From contig CM037588.1 in assembly GCA_021018995.1 (NCBI GenBank), forward strand, positions 92,664,765 to 92,728,764: a stretch of DNA of 64,000 nucleotides. The letters run 5' to 3'. A program made the translations under genes and the position numbers. Within the stretch, counting starts at the first letter, position 1. Each line of letters opens with the position of its first letter. Positions 46,199 to 57,444 of this stretch are shown here, piece after piece. Below the pieces are notes generated by a model. That model saw only the letters and a list, made by a program, of their open reading frames with translations. It made no database searches and was not told the origin of the DNA. This DNA is from Chloranthus sessilifolius. Taxonomy: Eukaryota; Streptophyta; Magnoliopsida; Chloranthales; Chloranthaceae.

Positions 46199-46258
<60 letters not shown>
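46199..46258. repeat. (TA)n microsatellite at the right end of F
   Basis: About 29 uninterrupted TA units between the end of the 3' LTR and the CCCGCGCGATGCGTGGG hairpin. Confidence 0.97.
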
Positions 46259-46260
<2 letters not shown>

Positions 46261-46275
46261 CGCGCGATGCGTGGG
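46259..46275 (-). other. GC hairpin like a plant Helitron 3' terminus
   Basis: CCCGCGCGATGCGTGGG can form a 7-bp stem (one mismatch) with a 3-base loop. Many plant Helitrons end with such a hairpin a few bases before CTRR. No clean CTAG is next to it, the flank having become TA repeats. 46276-46653 beyond it holds nothing else I recognise. Confidence 0.35.
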
Positions 46276-46653
46276 AGTTGATAAAAGAAATTTAGGAGAA
46301 AGCACATTTAAAAAAATGTTTCATGAACCGCATATATAAGGCTTAGATGGTTGGATCATAAAAATGACATCAATGGTCATCAATAAATGATGCTGAAAAT
46401 CATAATTGCTTTATAGATTTTGTAATGCAACTGAGATGCCATGTGAAGTTAACAATAGAATCCCTAACTTAGACAATGCAATATAATTTGATGGCAACTG
46501 AAAACTAAGAGATAACTATAATGTGTAACTTCAGGTATTCACTGGAAAATAAGTCAAGCACTGATTCATGGGCCACTTTTGTAAGAGCTTCATCAACTAT
46601 TGTTTCAGAGCTTCTGATCTTTATCCATTACCTTTTTCCTATCAGAGATATAT

Positions 46654-47340
46654 TGTAACGACTAGGATTTTCATGACTTTGATACGCCTAAATTACTTAT
46701 ATGTGCTTAATAATATATACGCTGCATGCCTTGACTTTTCAAAACGTTTTTACTAAAAATATATAGTTTGGTTTTCAAAGCTCTTGTATTTATTTCTATC
46801 ATTATTTGACACAAGTTATGCGATAGCCTAGTTGTTAAAAGCTTGAGTTATAGACAGGAGGTCAAAGGTTCGAACCTTGGTACATATATTTTAAACCTGT
46901 ATTTTGGACCTTGAAGTAAATGCCTATGCATCCTTCTTTGGTGTGTCTGTCTAACACCGGATGATTTCCAATAAATTATAAAAAGTTGTGTTACGAAGAA
47001 TCCTAAATCATAATCTCTTCGAGAGTTCTTCTTAAGAATAGAATCATAAAAAAACCTAACTGTCTCTATTCTTCTCTTTTCTTCTTCTTAAGAAACCCTA
47101 GCCATCACCACCTTTCTTCCTCAACTCATCTCTTCAACCTCCTAAAATCTTTCGAGTATTCTTCCACAAGAATCACCATAACCTTTTCCACCATCAAGAT
47201 CAAGGAGAAAGAAAGAGGAAACCTTAGACGAACTATAACGTTGAACGTCGATCTCCTCAACCCTAATCACCTTAACCTTTTCAAAACGTCCATCCCTTTG
47301 GATTGAATTAACCTTTTTTCCTTATCACGGGTTATGTGTT
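46654..47340 (+). mobile_element. Truncated Tekay-type LTR fragment
   Basis: Begins TGTAACGACTAGGATTTTCATG and follows LTR E and the 3' LTR of F through the tRNA-like module, ACACCGGATGATTTCC and the AAGAAACCCTAGCCATCACC region; similarity stops near 47340. 47341-47518 is unassigned. Confidence 0.7.
46824..46878 (+). other. tRNA-like module, best-preserved copy
   Basis: TAGCCTAGTTGTTAAAAGC (box A-like) and AGGTTCGAACCTT (46866-46878, a full box B match), about 45 bases apart. Confidence 0.6.
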
Positions 47341-47518
47341 TGATGGTGTGGTCAAAAGATCTACCTGACCAGGACCCTTTTTGAGCAAACATGAGCGGCC
47401 TAGTTAAAAACCAGATAGCTTAGAAATGTAACTGAAGGTGCAACTGATGATATTTTTCTTTCCTTTTCTTTAACAACCTTTTTACTCACAAAGCCCAAGA
47501 TGGATTTTTGCCATACCT

Positions 47519-48066
47519 GTTATCGCCCTCTTTTGTTTTCGTAACACCCTTTCGAGTTTTCACTACGTCCATAGGTTTTTACATTTTTATCCGATCAATT
47601 GCTTATTATGTATTATAATTATATTAAATTCAAGTCTTAACTTATTGCAAGCGTACAATGGAAATTGTAGAGCTATTATAGGATCGATCCCACGAGGAAA
47701 TTCATTATCTAATTAATTCCTAGTTTATATCTTTATCTAAATCCCTATCTTAAAAACTTTTATTTATCTTTAAAATCTAATCTACTGGAGAAAGATGAAT
47801 AAAAGAATGGGTTATTAAACTAAAGTACAGAAAAATAAATCCTAATCCTCCTTCTTCAGATTAAGGTCATTAATCTTAATCTTTAGCTTTCAGATAGATA
47901 TGAAAATAAACAGTACCGTTATACCATATTTCTAGTCTCCTACCATTGGTCATCAATCAAGTTTAAGATCTTATCAATACAGATTTAATCTAATCAATAA
48001 TAAACAAGAAATTTAGGCGTCAATCAAACTCTAAAAAATTAAAGATGGAAAAGTAAAAATTGTTAC
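47519..48066 (-). repeat. Athila/Tat-type 3' LTR, distal part
   Basis: Assigned by position: G begins at 48067, and the LTR-like AT-rich DNA continues after it at 59677. The boundary TGTTATCGCC at 47519 (minus strand ends GGCGATAACA) is a guess from the TG...CA rule. Includes ATAGGATCGATCCCACGAGG, a phrase common in such LTRs. Confidence 0.5.
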
Positions 48067-50213
48067 TGTGACAGCCCGAATTTCGACACCCCGAAATACG
48101 TGCCATCAGCACGACCCTTAAGGCCGTGTCCTGTGATTCTTTATAAAGCATTGGTATATACAAGCCCAAAAACTGTAATTAAGGCACATGTATCTACTCT
48201 AACTAGTACTCATATGTTTAAACTTATTAGGGTCTCTAAAGGCAGTTCTTGTCCCATGCCAATTTTCGGGCATAAGAACTTACCCAAACCTTTGGTGATA
48301 ATAGTTCATTCCAGACAGTTTGTCAAAAGAAAATGGTATTTAATTACATTCAATTAAAGATGTTTGACATACCAAGCCGTACCTAATACTCTCAACTCAC
48401 TCTCAAAGTACGCAAAGGGTCTCCTAGAAGAATTTCTTGGGAGGAGGCTCTGACTCCTCTGTGGGCACGTAATCTGAATCCCATGGATGAAAGTCTCTAG
48501 AAGTCTTCACTGCCGCCAGTCCTGGACCTGCGACGTATAATCTAAGGGGGTGAGCTACATCCTAGCTCAGGAGAGAAACAAATTGAACATATAGATTAAA
48601 TCTCCCATATATGTTAGCGGTAAAAAAAAAAACACCATTTATCGGATATCACTTTTGGGAAAACAAATGAAGTGACTGGAATAAAATGATGGGTACAGCT
48701 GTTACTTTGCATGATTTTTGTTTGTTCTCACCATACTGGTTTAGTTGTGAATTCGGCTTAATCACTTAAATCTTGACTTAAGTAGTCCCCGAGCAATATA
48801 GCATCGAGCCCCGATGGAATACTCACCATCGTCGTCTAACTAGACAGTTATTATGTGTATTCCCTGGGAATACCGCCCAAGCCCCTTTCTCATAGGTGGC
48901 GGGGTCTATTCTCAAATCTACATCCCTAGGATGTGCTATAAATGTACGGATTGGCCCCCATACCGGTCACGGATATCCTGCCGAGTCAATCGTGGGTATC
49001 CCGCCACGTCGGTGGGGTATTCTAATCAAACCTTAAATAATAAAATATCGAACGTGCTCTACATATAGTTATTCACCGTGATCGTGCTAATTTTATTACA
49101 TTAGGCCTTATCACTAGCTTCCGTTTCACTGTTAGTTTTCATCTGCATCCCTGGGATGCCACTAGTTCAATATCTCATCTAGATGTCCACTTTACAATTC
49201 TTACGTCCCTTGGGGACCTCATGACTATCACCTTTGAAACTCACTCACACACCCTTTTTGATAATGATCATGCAATACTTGACTATTTAATTGAAATACA
49301 CCACATATATGAGTTGACGAAATAATACACATGTTTCAAGAATATTCCCTACCTCAACGTAAATCCAATGCACACTTTTCTCGTAGAGGTTTACACGTCA
49401 CGATCACACGTCAAACCTACATTTCATGTGCTTAGAATATGTTTAAAAATGTCACCAGAATCATTGGAGTACATAGCCTCCATGGATTTACACTAAACTA
49501 TTAGTATCCGCGTGGTGCCTCGCGCGAGCGAGTACAATTCCTCGCTCGAGCGGTCACTTCACCTCGCTCGAGCGAGCATTTGACATCGCGCGAGCGGTTC
49601 AGACAAGATCGCTCGAGCTGTTAAAACGAGTCATCTGAAGCAAAATGGGAAGCCTCGCTCGAGCGAGCTTCCCCTTTATTTTAGGTCTCGCTCGAGCGAG
49701 CCCAGAACGAAATCCGTTCTCAGGTTGTATCTTCTGTCCTTGCTCGAGCGAACCATTTAGACCGCTCGAGCAAGGAGCGTTAAAAATTAACTCCTCGATC
49801 TGTTCGAGAACCCTTTTCTTCCTTCATTCGAACCTTATTATCATTAAAAGCCCTTCAACCAACATCCTATACATTATTTAAAACACACCTAAGCATTTAT
49901 CATGCGTTTAACATACCTCAATCGATAGGTCTCTTACAAGTTCGATCCACGATTCAAACTCTACTAGACGAAGAGATCTCCAAAGTTCCTCTCCAAAGCT
50001 CCTTATTCAACCTTTTCTCTTTCTAAAATAATTAGGTTACGTATTGGGGAACCCCTCTCCCCTTCATTCACTTATATATTCTTTGTGAAAGCTAGTGTGT
50101 TTTACATACACACACATAGTGTATACTTGTTAGTTTTTGGTTCCCTTGTGAACCACACATATACGTGCATGTTATATGACGTGCACGGTTCCCAAAAATC
50201 TGGGGTTATGACA
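48067..50213 (-). repeat. Element G 3' LTR (2147 bp)
   Basis: Plus strand TGTGACAGCCC to GGGGTTATGACA. Minus strand has a TATA-like GAATATATAAG at about 50065-50076. The differences from the partner are concentrated in the first 170 bases on the plus strand. Confidence 0.95.
49519..49775. repeat. CGCTCGAGCG palindrome array, 3' LTR of G
   Basis: Seven copies of CTCGAGC in GCTCGAGC context plus two CGCGCGAGCG variants, spaced about 20-55 bp. Confidence 0.9.
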
Positions 50214-50232
50214 TTCACCCAACTTATAAGAT
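50214..50232 (-). other. Element G polypurine-like tract
   Basis: Minus strand AAGTTGGGTGAA abuts the LTR start; it is interrupted by T and therefore weak. Confidence 0.5.
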
Positions 50233-50661
50233 TTTCGTCCTCGAAAATCGGCGATACCCTTTTTAACTCGGTACGACTATTACTAGGCCGTTAAATAGGC
50301 TAGTTCCTTACATCATCAGGTAGTTAATCATATGGTCCAATGACCCTAGATCAGGCCTGCATTAAGCAACTATAAACCATACTTTATTGTACATCACATT
50401 CATACATTCCCTAGGCCAATCTTAAACGACAAAAGAGACAAGATACTCATATATAATTTGGTAACTCCACAGTCATTATACTAATTTATCATGCGATAAC
50501 AAATTATATATATATCGAAGCTATAATAGAGTTGACCACCCAAAATTTGTGACATTCATGTCACGATAATCTGTGAATAAAATGTCAAAATACCACCTCA
50601 CTACGAAATGTCCTAACAAAAAGTTACATTTCCATTTTTCAAAAGAAAATTATATGACTAC

Positions 50662-51955
50662 CTAGTCATCATCCTCCTCATACTCGTCGTCGTCGTCGCC
50701 GGAGCCATCATCATCGTCGTAGTCCTCGTCATCCTCATCCTCGTCAACCACCCTGGTGGTAGTGGTACCCCCCGTAGTGCTCCTAGTAGCAGGGCCCGAG
50801 CTAGACGCTCCAAAAATAGCGTCTCTCATAGCACCGACGTGCTCCATGTATGACTGCGGGTAAGCCTGGTCCATGAGGTCTATGAGTAGTGCCTCCTGAA
50901 ACCTCTGGTGCAACCTGATCTCCCGCCCCTGTTGGAGGAGCTCTCGCATCATGCCAGTGTCGGTGGTAGGTAGGCGCTGTGAAGATGAAGTAGAGGGAGC
51001 AGTTGGTCCCGCCGACGGTTGTTGTGTGGCTTGCCGGGAAATTTGGCAATCTCTTTTCTTGTTGACACTAGTTTGAAGGCTCTTTAAGTTTCGGCTCCAG
51101 TCTTCGGCTAAATAGGGGACGACATTATCGGTAAGAGATAACTCGTCAATTCGGATCTTGAATCCTTCTTTTCCGTTTCGTGAGTCGAGGAGTCGGGAAA
51201 TCAGCTGAGCATAAGGTAGTCGGTTGATGGGTGAAGGAATAACACCTCTTACGTTCCTTTTATAGGCATGCGCCATGCCTTTAATGACTACCATGGGCGC
51301 GCTAATCCACCTATTATGAAATGCGGAGTGCAAGGCTCGTAGAAACGCGTCGTGGCGTTCTTGGTCATGGCCGATCGGGCGTAAGGTCTTCTTAAATTGA
51401 TATCCAAAAGCCACATGCGTGGCGGTAGCTGAGATCGGGTGATAGATTGGCCTGAAGTGGACCTGCCGCCAGTGATGTCGGAAATAATCGTTGGGAACTC
51501 TACGTTCCCAGAAAAAGGTGGTTGGACAAGTGGGCTCGGGGCATTGATGTGTGGGCAGTTCATAACCGACGAAATCTCGGCACAGCTAAAAATTAATTCT
51601 TTTCCTTCGATCGTGACAAGGATGGCGTCCTCATTCATGTTCATGTTAAGGGTTTGGTAAAATAGTTTCACGAGTCTCGGATAGTACCGAGCTTCGAACG
51701 GGGTAAGTAATGGTCTAAGGTTATTATTGGTGAGGAAATCCGATGCCCATTGGGTGGACGTCGGATCCCCAAAACAAGAGGGATGTATATCCCATTCGGT
51801 TTCAAAAATTTTTGCCCCCACCAATCGTCTAGTTCGATTGGGGTAGGAGATGGGGTTGGGGGTGGTTGTGACGCTTGTGGTGCTTTATTGCGCGTTGATG
51901 GCGATCGAATTGCCATCCGCTTCCTAGGTTGGGGATTAGGGCTTGTAGAAGCCAT
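50662..51955 (-). pseudogene. Extra ORF of element G (putative plant transposon protein-like)
   Basis: A coding unit of about 430 residues lies between pol and the 3' LTR in the sense direction. It is split by two frameshifts (near 51810 and 51415) into three frames, 51668-51955, 51288-51824 and 50662-51414. The N-terminus is basic and Pro/Ser-rich. The middle has ARYYPRLVKLFYQTL and VTIEGKELIFSCAEIS. The third part has MVVIKGMAHAYKRNVRGVIP and LPYAQLISRLLDS, then a Gln/Thr-rich linker and a C-terminal tail of about 30 mostly Asp/Glu residues. The pattern recalls the plant family called putative plant transposon protein; I did not confirm this. Function unknown. Confidence 0.65.
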
Positions 51956-52155
51956 TAGGTCCTTTGGAACGAAAATGAAGTGAAATAAGGTAGAGGTTGA
52001 GTAGGTCTTACCTTTAGAATCATTTTAGACGGATCGGATCGTCTGAATCTGGTTCGAATCGAAAGGAAAAAGCTTGAAGATCAAAAACCCTAATCCCCCC
52101 TTCCTCGCTCGGACTCTCGCTTGAAGGAGAAATGAGCGAATAGTGAATCGCCCCT

Positions 52156-52166
52156 CTTTTATATAC
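52156..52166 (-). promoter_or_regulatory. TATA box upstream of the extra ORF
   Basis: Minus strand GTATATAAAAG, about 200 bases before the ORF start at 51955 and just downstream of a palindrome array. Confidence 0.5.
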
Positions 52167-52171
52167 TCTGG

Positions 52172-52324
52172 CCTCGCTCGAGCGGTCAATAGACCTCGCT
52201 TGGGCGGTTGAAAAGACCTCTCTCGAGCGGTCACTAGTCCTCGCTCGAGCGAGTCCAGAACGATTTGTATTTATAATTTATGTGGCTCGTGCGAGCGAGC
52301 ATAAATGTTCGCTCGAGCGAGCAT
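52172..52324. repeat. CGCTCGAGCG palindrome array, internal region of G
   Basis: Four CTCGAGC copies plus GTGCGAGCG and CTTGGGCGG variants, closely similar in wording to the LTR array (CCTCGCTCGAGCGGTCA, GAGTCCAGAACGA). Confidence 0.85.
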
Positions 52325-52495
52325 TTACACATGATTTTCTTTGTGAACGTTTGAGATTTTATCCACATGAGGAGTCCTCTCGTGTAAAAGTTAAGCTAAT
52401 ATGCTCGAATTTTCAATCACTCTCGTTTATTTGTTTCAAATTAGAAATCGATATACTGTAAAAAATGTTACATATCATCATTATTAAGAAAACGA

Positions 52496-55400
52496 CTAGG
52501 TAGCACTCTCAAACAATTTGGGATGTTGTTCTCTGACATCTGCTTCTCTCTCCCACGTTGCTTCCTCAGCCGGATGGTTATTCCAACGTATAAGCACTAA
52601 ATGAATAACTTTGGTGCTTAGCACTTGTTCCTTTCGATCCAGAATCTCCGTCGGCTCTTCGATCATGCTCATATCTTCATGCATCTCGAATGATTTTTCG
52701 CTCAACACATGATCGAGGTCATTAAGATACTTCCTGACCATAGATACGTGGAATATATTGTGTACCTGATCAAATAACGGTGGCAATTCAATGCGGTAAG
52801 CAACCTCCCCTACTCGACCCAAAACTTCAAACAGTCCAAGATAGCGGGGACTTAGCTTCCCTCTCTTTTCGAACCTCATCACGCCCTTCATAGGCGATAC
52901 CTTCACGAAGACATGTTCTCCCACCTTAAAGTCCACACTTTTCCGCTTGATATTAGCGTAGCTTTTCTGTCTGCTTTGAGCCGCCTTTAGTCTTTCTCTG
53001 ATCATGTGGACAATAGCGGCGTTATCTTCAAGTAACTCAGGTCCCAAAATAAATTTCTCCCTAGTTTCCTCCCAATTGATTGGTGATTTGCATCTCCTTC
53101 CGTACAAGGCTTCATACGGTGCCATCTCAATGCTTGTTTGAAAACTGTTGTTATATGTGAACTCGATCAATGGTAGTTGTTGATCCCATGATCCTTGTAA
53201 TTCCAACATACATGCCCTAAGCATGTCTTCAATAATTTGATTGACCCTCTCAGTCTGTCCGTTAGTTTGTGGGTGGAACGCCGTATTGAAATTTAGTCTC
53301 GTTCCCATTCCTTCTTGAAATTTCTTCCAAAACTTTGATGTATACAATGGGTCACGGTCTGAAACGATGCTACTCGGAATCTCATGCAAACGGACAATCT
53401 CTTTCATATACAGCTCTGCCAGTCTTCCCGCCGTATACATCGTGTGGTAAGGCAAGAAGTGTGCTGACTTGGTCAATTGATCGACCACCACCCAAATGGC
53501 ATTGTACTTCTTTACAGTTCGCGGTAGCCCGACTATGAAGTCCATGGAGATCGATTCCCACTTCCATTCCGGTATAGGTAGGGGTTGTAATAGACCTGCG
53601 GGGTGTCTATGATCAATCTTCACTTGTTGGCACGTCAAACACCGCGACACGTACTCTACCACGTCTTGTTTCAAACCTCTCCACCAGTAGTTCTTTTTTA
53701 GATCTTGATACAGCTTCGTGTTCCCCGGGTGGATAGCATAGCTTGACTTGTTGGATTCATCAAGAATCGTTCGTCTTAAATCGGCATTTTCCGGAATACA
53801 GAGGCGGCCCTTAAACAATAAGGAGCCATCCTCCTTGATTGAAAAGTCAGATCTGATGCCCTCGGTTACATCTTGACGTATCTTGGTCAGTACTGGGTCT
53901 TCTACTTGAAGTTCTCGTATATGTTCGAATATCACCGGTTTCACTGATATGTTAGCCAAAAAGGCTCCTATAGCTTGTGACTTGATGTCCGCACAATATA
54001 GTGCTAGATCTTCCAACAGCTTCCATCGGTGTATACCCAAAATTAAACTAGCCAACTGAGCTGAACTCTTCCGACTCAAGGCATCGGCCACTATATTAGC
54101 CTTGCTTGGATGGTACTGTATAGAATAGTCATAGTCCTTGAGGAACTCCATCCATCTGCGCTGCCTCATATTTAGTTCCTTCTGTGTAAACAGATATCTG
54201 AGGCTCTTATGGTCGGTGAAGATTTTAAACGTTTCTCCGTATAAATAATGTCGCCATATCTTCAATGCGAATATGACCACTGCTAGTTCCAGATCATGTG
54301 TCGGATAGTTCTTCTCGCGCTCTTTCAACTGTCTTGACTCGTAAGCTATTACCTTTTTATGTTGATTGAGTACACAACCGAAATCGTTATACGACGCATC
54401 ACTGTAGACTGCGAATCCTCCACTGCCTGTCGGAATGGCTAACACTGGAGCTGAAGTGAGTCTCTTCGTGAGTTCTTGAAAACTCTTCTCGCACGCTTCA
54501 CTCCACTCAAATCTTGAATCTTTTCTTGTAAGCCTCGTAAGAGGTCCTGATATCTTTGAAAACCCCTCAACGAAACATCGATAATAACCTGCTAGTCCGA
54601 GGAAACTTCGGACGTTTGTCACGATCTTTGGTTGCTCCCAGTTCACTACTGCCTCAATCTTAGCGGGATCTACTATGACACCATGCTTTGAAACGACATG
54701 TCCCAAAAAGCTAACCTCTTATAACCAAAATTCACATTTGCTGAGCTTGGCGTACAATTGGTGTTCACACAAAGTTTGTAGAGTGACCCATAAGTGTTCT
54801 TCATGCTCCGTCCTCAATTTTGAGTAAATTAGGATGTCGTCAACAAACACGACAACGACAACGCAAGAGTCTAGGTGTGGTTTAAACACCCGATTCATTA
54901 AGTCCATAAACGACGCTGGTGCGTTTGTCAATCCGAACGGCATCACCAAAGATTCATAGTGTCCATACCGTGTTCTGAATGCCGTCTTCTGAATGTCCTC
55001 AACCTTGGAAAAGTACTTCACTCCTTGCAACTGATCGAACAAGTCATCTATTCTTGGCAACGGGTATCGATTCTTCACAGTGAGTTTGTTCAATTGTCGA
55101 TAGTCAATGCACAACCGCATCGACCCATCTTTCTTTTTCACAAACAAAACTGGTGCTCCCCATGGAGACACGCTTGGTCTTATGAACCCTTTATCCATGA
55201 GCTCTTGTAACTGTTCTTTCAATTCTTTCAACTCAGCGGGAGCCATCCTGTATGCTGCTTTTGAAACAGGCTCCGTTCCTAGTGCTAAGTCGAGAGCGAA
55301 TTCCACTTCTCTCTCTGGGGGTAATCTTGACAATTCTTCTGAAAATACGTCTTCAAATTCTCGCACTATTGCTATCTCGGAGATAACCTTCTTTCCTTCT

Positions 55401-55881
55401 TTATCTCCCTTCAGAAATGCCAAATAAATGCTACACCCCTTTTTGATTAAACGTTCTGCTCTGACTGCAGAGATGAGTGGCACCTGTGTCGACCTCTCTC
55501 CTCGAAACCGAAACGATCTCCTCATGTTTGGTCGGATTATAACAACCTTGTTCTTGCAATCCACCGTTGCACAATGATGGGACAGCCAATCCATGCCAAG
55601 GATCACATCGAATCCTTGCATCTCTAACAATATTAATTGTGCATCCAATTCGTAGACAGCGTCTTCCCGGACGCTCACTACTACCGATTTGCAGACTAAC
55701 TCTGTGTCCACTAATTCTCCCGTTGGGATAGACACTGATAACACAAAGTCCAGTGTCTCCAGAACAATCTTCATTTTCTTTGTAAATCTAGGGGTGATGA
55801 AGGAGTGGGTAGACCCTGGGTCTAACAACACTCGTGCGTCACGTGCTACATAGCACCCTTTTTCATAGACTTGTAACGTAC
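52496..55881 (-). pseudogene. Element G pol (protease, RT, RNase H, integrase, chromodomain)
   Basis: One frame from the splice acceptor at 55881 to the stop at 52496, broken by a single TAA at 54719-54721. Protease: [11 protein letters not shown] (D-P-G instead of D-S-G) and [34 protein letters not shown], then [13 protein letters not shown], where about 14 residues including the motif A Asp are missing, then [10 protein letters not shown] and FVDDILIYS. RNase [31 protein letters not shown]. Integrase: [46 protein letters not shown]. The C-terminal chromodomain has [15 protein letters not shown] and [16 protein letters not shown]. Confidence 0.95.
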
Positions 55882-56030
55882 CTATAACACATACACATAC
55901 ATACATAGCACAAACTTTATTTAGAATTATCTAACTTATAAACACGGTTCTACACACTATTCTAGTGAATGCATCTTCTCTATCTAAGATTTTATTAAAT
56001 TGAAAATCTTCATTTAAAAGGAAATCTTAC
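55882..56030 (-). other. Spliceosomal intron between gag and pol of G (149 bp)
   Basis: Minus strand donor CAAG|GTAAGATTT and acceptor GTGTTATAG|GTACG. It is AT-rich. Removing it joins gag codon G to GT of pol (Gly), in frame; retaining it ends translation at a stop a few codons after DVIQG. Same position and phase as in element F. Confidence 0.85.
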
Positions 56031-57444
56031 CTTGAATGACGTCATGTACACTCCCTACTTCTTGGGCGGTAACCGCATAGGCTCTCCCTTGAACAACTGG
56101 CTTCCGTGATTGAACAGGTCGTGGCATGGAAGTTGAGGCCGTCTTTTCCTTAATTGCTTCAGGGCAATCTCTAATTACGTGGCCTATCTTGCCACATTTA
56201 AAACAGCCTCGCATTCCTTGCCTGCAATCTGCCGTTTTGTGGGACTTGCCACATTTGGCACAAGTCTCTCTTGGTGTTGAAGAAGCAGCTCTCAAAAAAC
56301 CTTGTGTAACTGTAGCTCTGTTGGAAATAGTAGGACCCTCATACCTCATCGGTCTCCCTGATGCCAGCAATGGAAATCTTTGATGAGTAGTTTGTTGTGC
56401 GGCTCTCCCATACCCTGTCTGGAACGGTTTCCTCTGATTCGGTGCTACGAACCTCTGCTTCTTATTCACTGATTCATAACTCCCAGTTCTACTTTGATCT
56501 ATGCTTCCTCTTTCCTGTAGTTCCCTCTGACGGTATCGGTTATTGTTTTCTTCTTCGACCACTAATGCCTTACTCATGACTTCTCCGTAGGTCTTTAGCT
56601 AAAAGGGCGCAACCCCTCCTCGGATGTCTGACCTTAGACCCTGTTGGAACCTCTTCGCTTTCATCACATCAGAAATTACGTAGTCTGGAGTGAAACAAGC
56701 TAGTCTCATAAATTCTACTCCGTGCTCTCTTACGGCCATCCTTCCTTGCATTAGTTGTAAAAATTGAGTCTCCATCTGATTTCTCACAACCTCCGGAAAA
56801 TAATGCTTATTGAACTCTTCAACCAACTCATCCCAAGTCCAGGGCATATCTGGAGTTTCTTGACCTCTAGTTCGCGAAATAGATTTCCACCAAGGTCCAG
56901 CTTCTCAATCTAGCATATACTCTGCCCAACGGACACTCTCGTCCTCTGTGCATGTTAGTACACTAAATACCTTCTCCATTTCCCCCAGCCAATTTTCGGC
57001 TGCCATGGTGTCTGCCTGCCCTGAAAAGCTAGGAGGTCTCATCCTCCGAAATTCGGTAAATGCTGAAGCCACTGGTAGCGTAGGTCCTATTGGAGGCGTA
57101 GGTGTCTGATGTGGTTCTGGGGCTGCATGTGCTGCGAAGGATGCTGCTTGCTGTGCCATGGCAGTTGCCATGGTTTCCATTGTGTGCATCATCCTCTGAC
57201 GCTCCTCTCTTTCTTCATTTCTCTCCCTCACTCTATCTTGTTCCCTTTGATCTCGATCCTGACGATCTCGATCCTGATTTTCTGCTTGATTTTGGTTCTC
57301 TCCTTGGCCACTACCCTCGGGAATCTCCCTATTTCCTAATGGTACCCTGTTAGTAGGCGAGACGAACCCATCTCTACTGCGCAAATTTCTATCATGACCA
57401 CCCCTGGGTCGGCCTCTTCCTCTAGGAAACATAACGGTCTGCAT
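56031..57444 (-). pseudogene. Element G gag
   Basis: A single frame from ATG at 57444 to the intron, broken by TGA (56905-56907) and TAG (56599-56601). N-terminal Arg/Gly-rich MFPRGRGRPRGG, an Arg/Glu/Gln-rich region, the Gag core (FSGQADTMAAENWLGEMEKVF, WDELVEEFNKHYFPEVVRNQ), and two CCHC knuckles, C-A-K-C-G-K-S-H-K-T-A-D-C and C-F-K-C-G-K-I-G-H-V-I-R-D-C. It ends VHDVIQG. Confidence 0.93.

Larger units (their letters stand above)
33281..46200 (+). mobile_element. Chromovirus F (Tekay/Del type, decayed)
   Basis: Plus strand: 5' LTR (33281-35030), primer site, Gag, intron-like gap, protease, RT, RNase H, integrase, chromodomain, polypurine tract and 3' LTR from 39652, interrupted by H at 40786-45049. 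The long LTRs and the chromodomain sequence place it with Tekay/Del chromoviruses. TA microsatellite abuts both outer ends. Many stops in pol make it inactive. Confidence 0.9.
39652..46200 (+). repeat. Element F 3' LTR (about 2.28 kb, split by H)
   Basis: Parts are 39652-40785 and 45055-46200. It is longer than the 5' LTR, mainly through more palindrome units. It runs into a TA repeat at 46199; the terminal bases (GCTATTA against CACTGCA and CATTACA in relatives) have drifted. Confidence 0.8.

Noticed and set aside
46824-46878. A genuine tRNA gene
   Set aside because: No acceptor stem or anticodon arm is evident; only D- and T-arm-like parts are present, repeated in LTRs.
49519-49775. Palindrome arrays as CRISPR or as restriction-site artefacts (XhoI, ClaI-like)
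   Set aside because: Spacing is irregular, copies are diverged, and the arrays are shared by both LTRs of an element; no cloning vector sequence is present.
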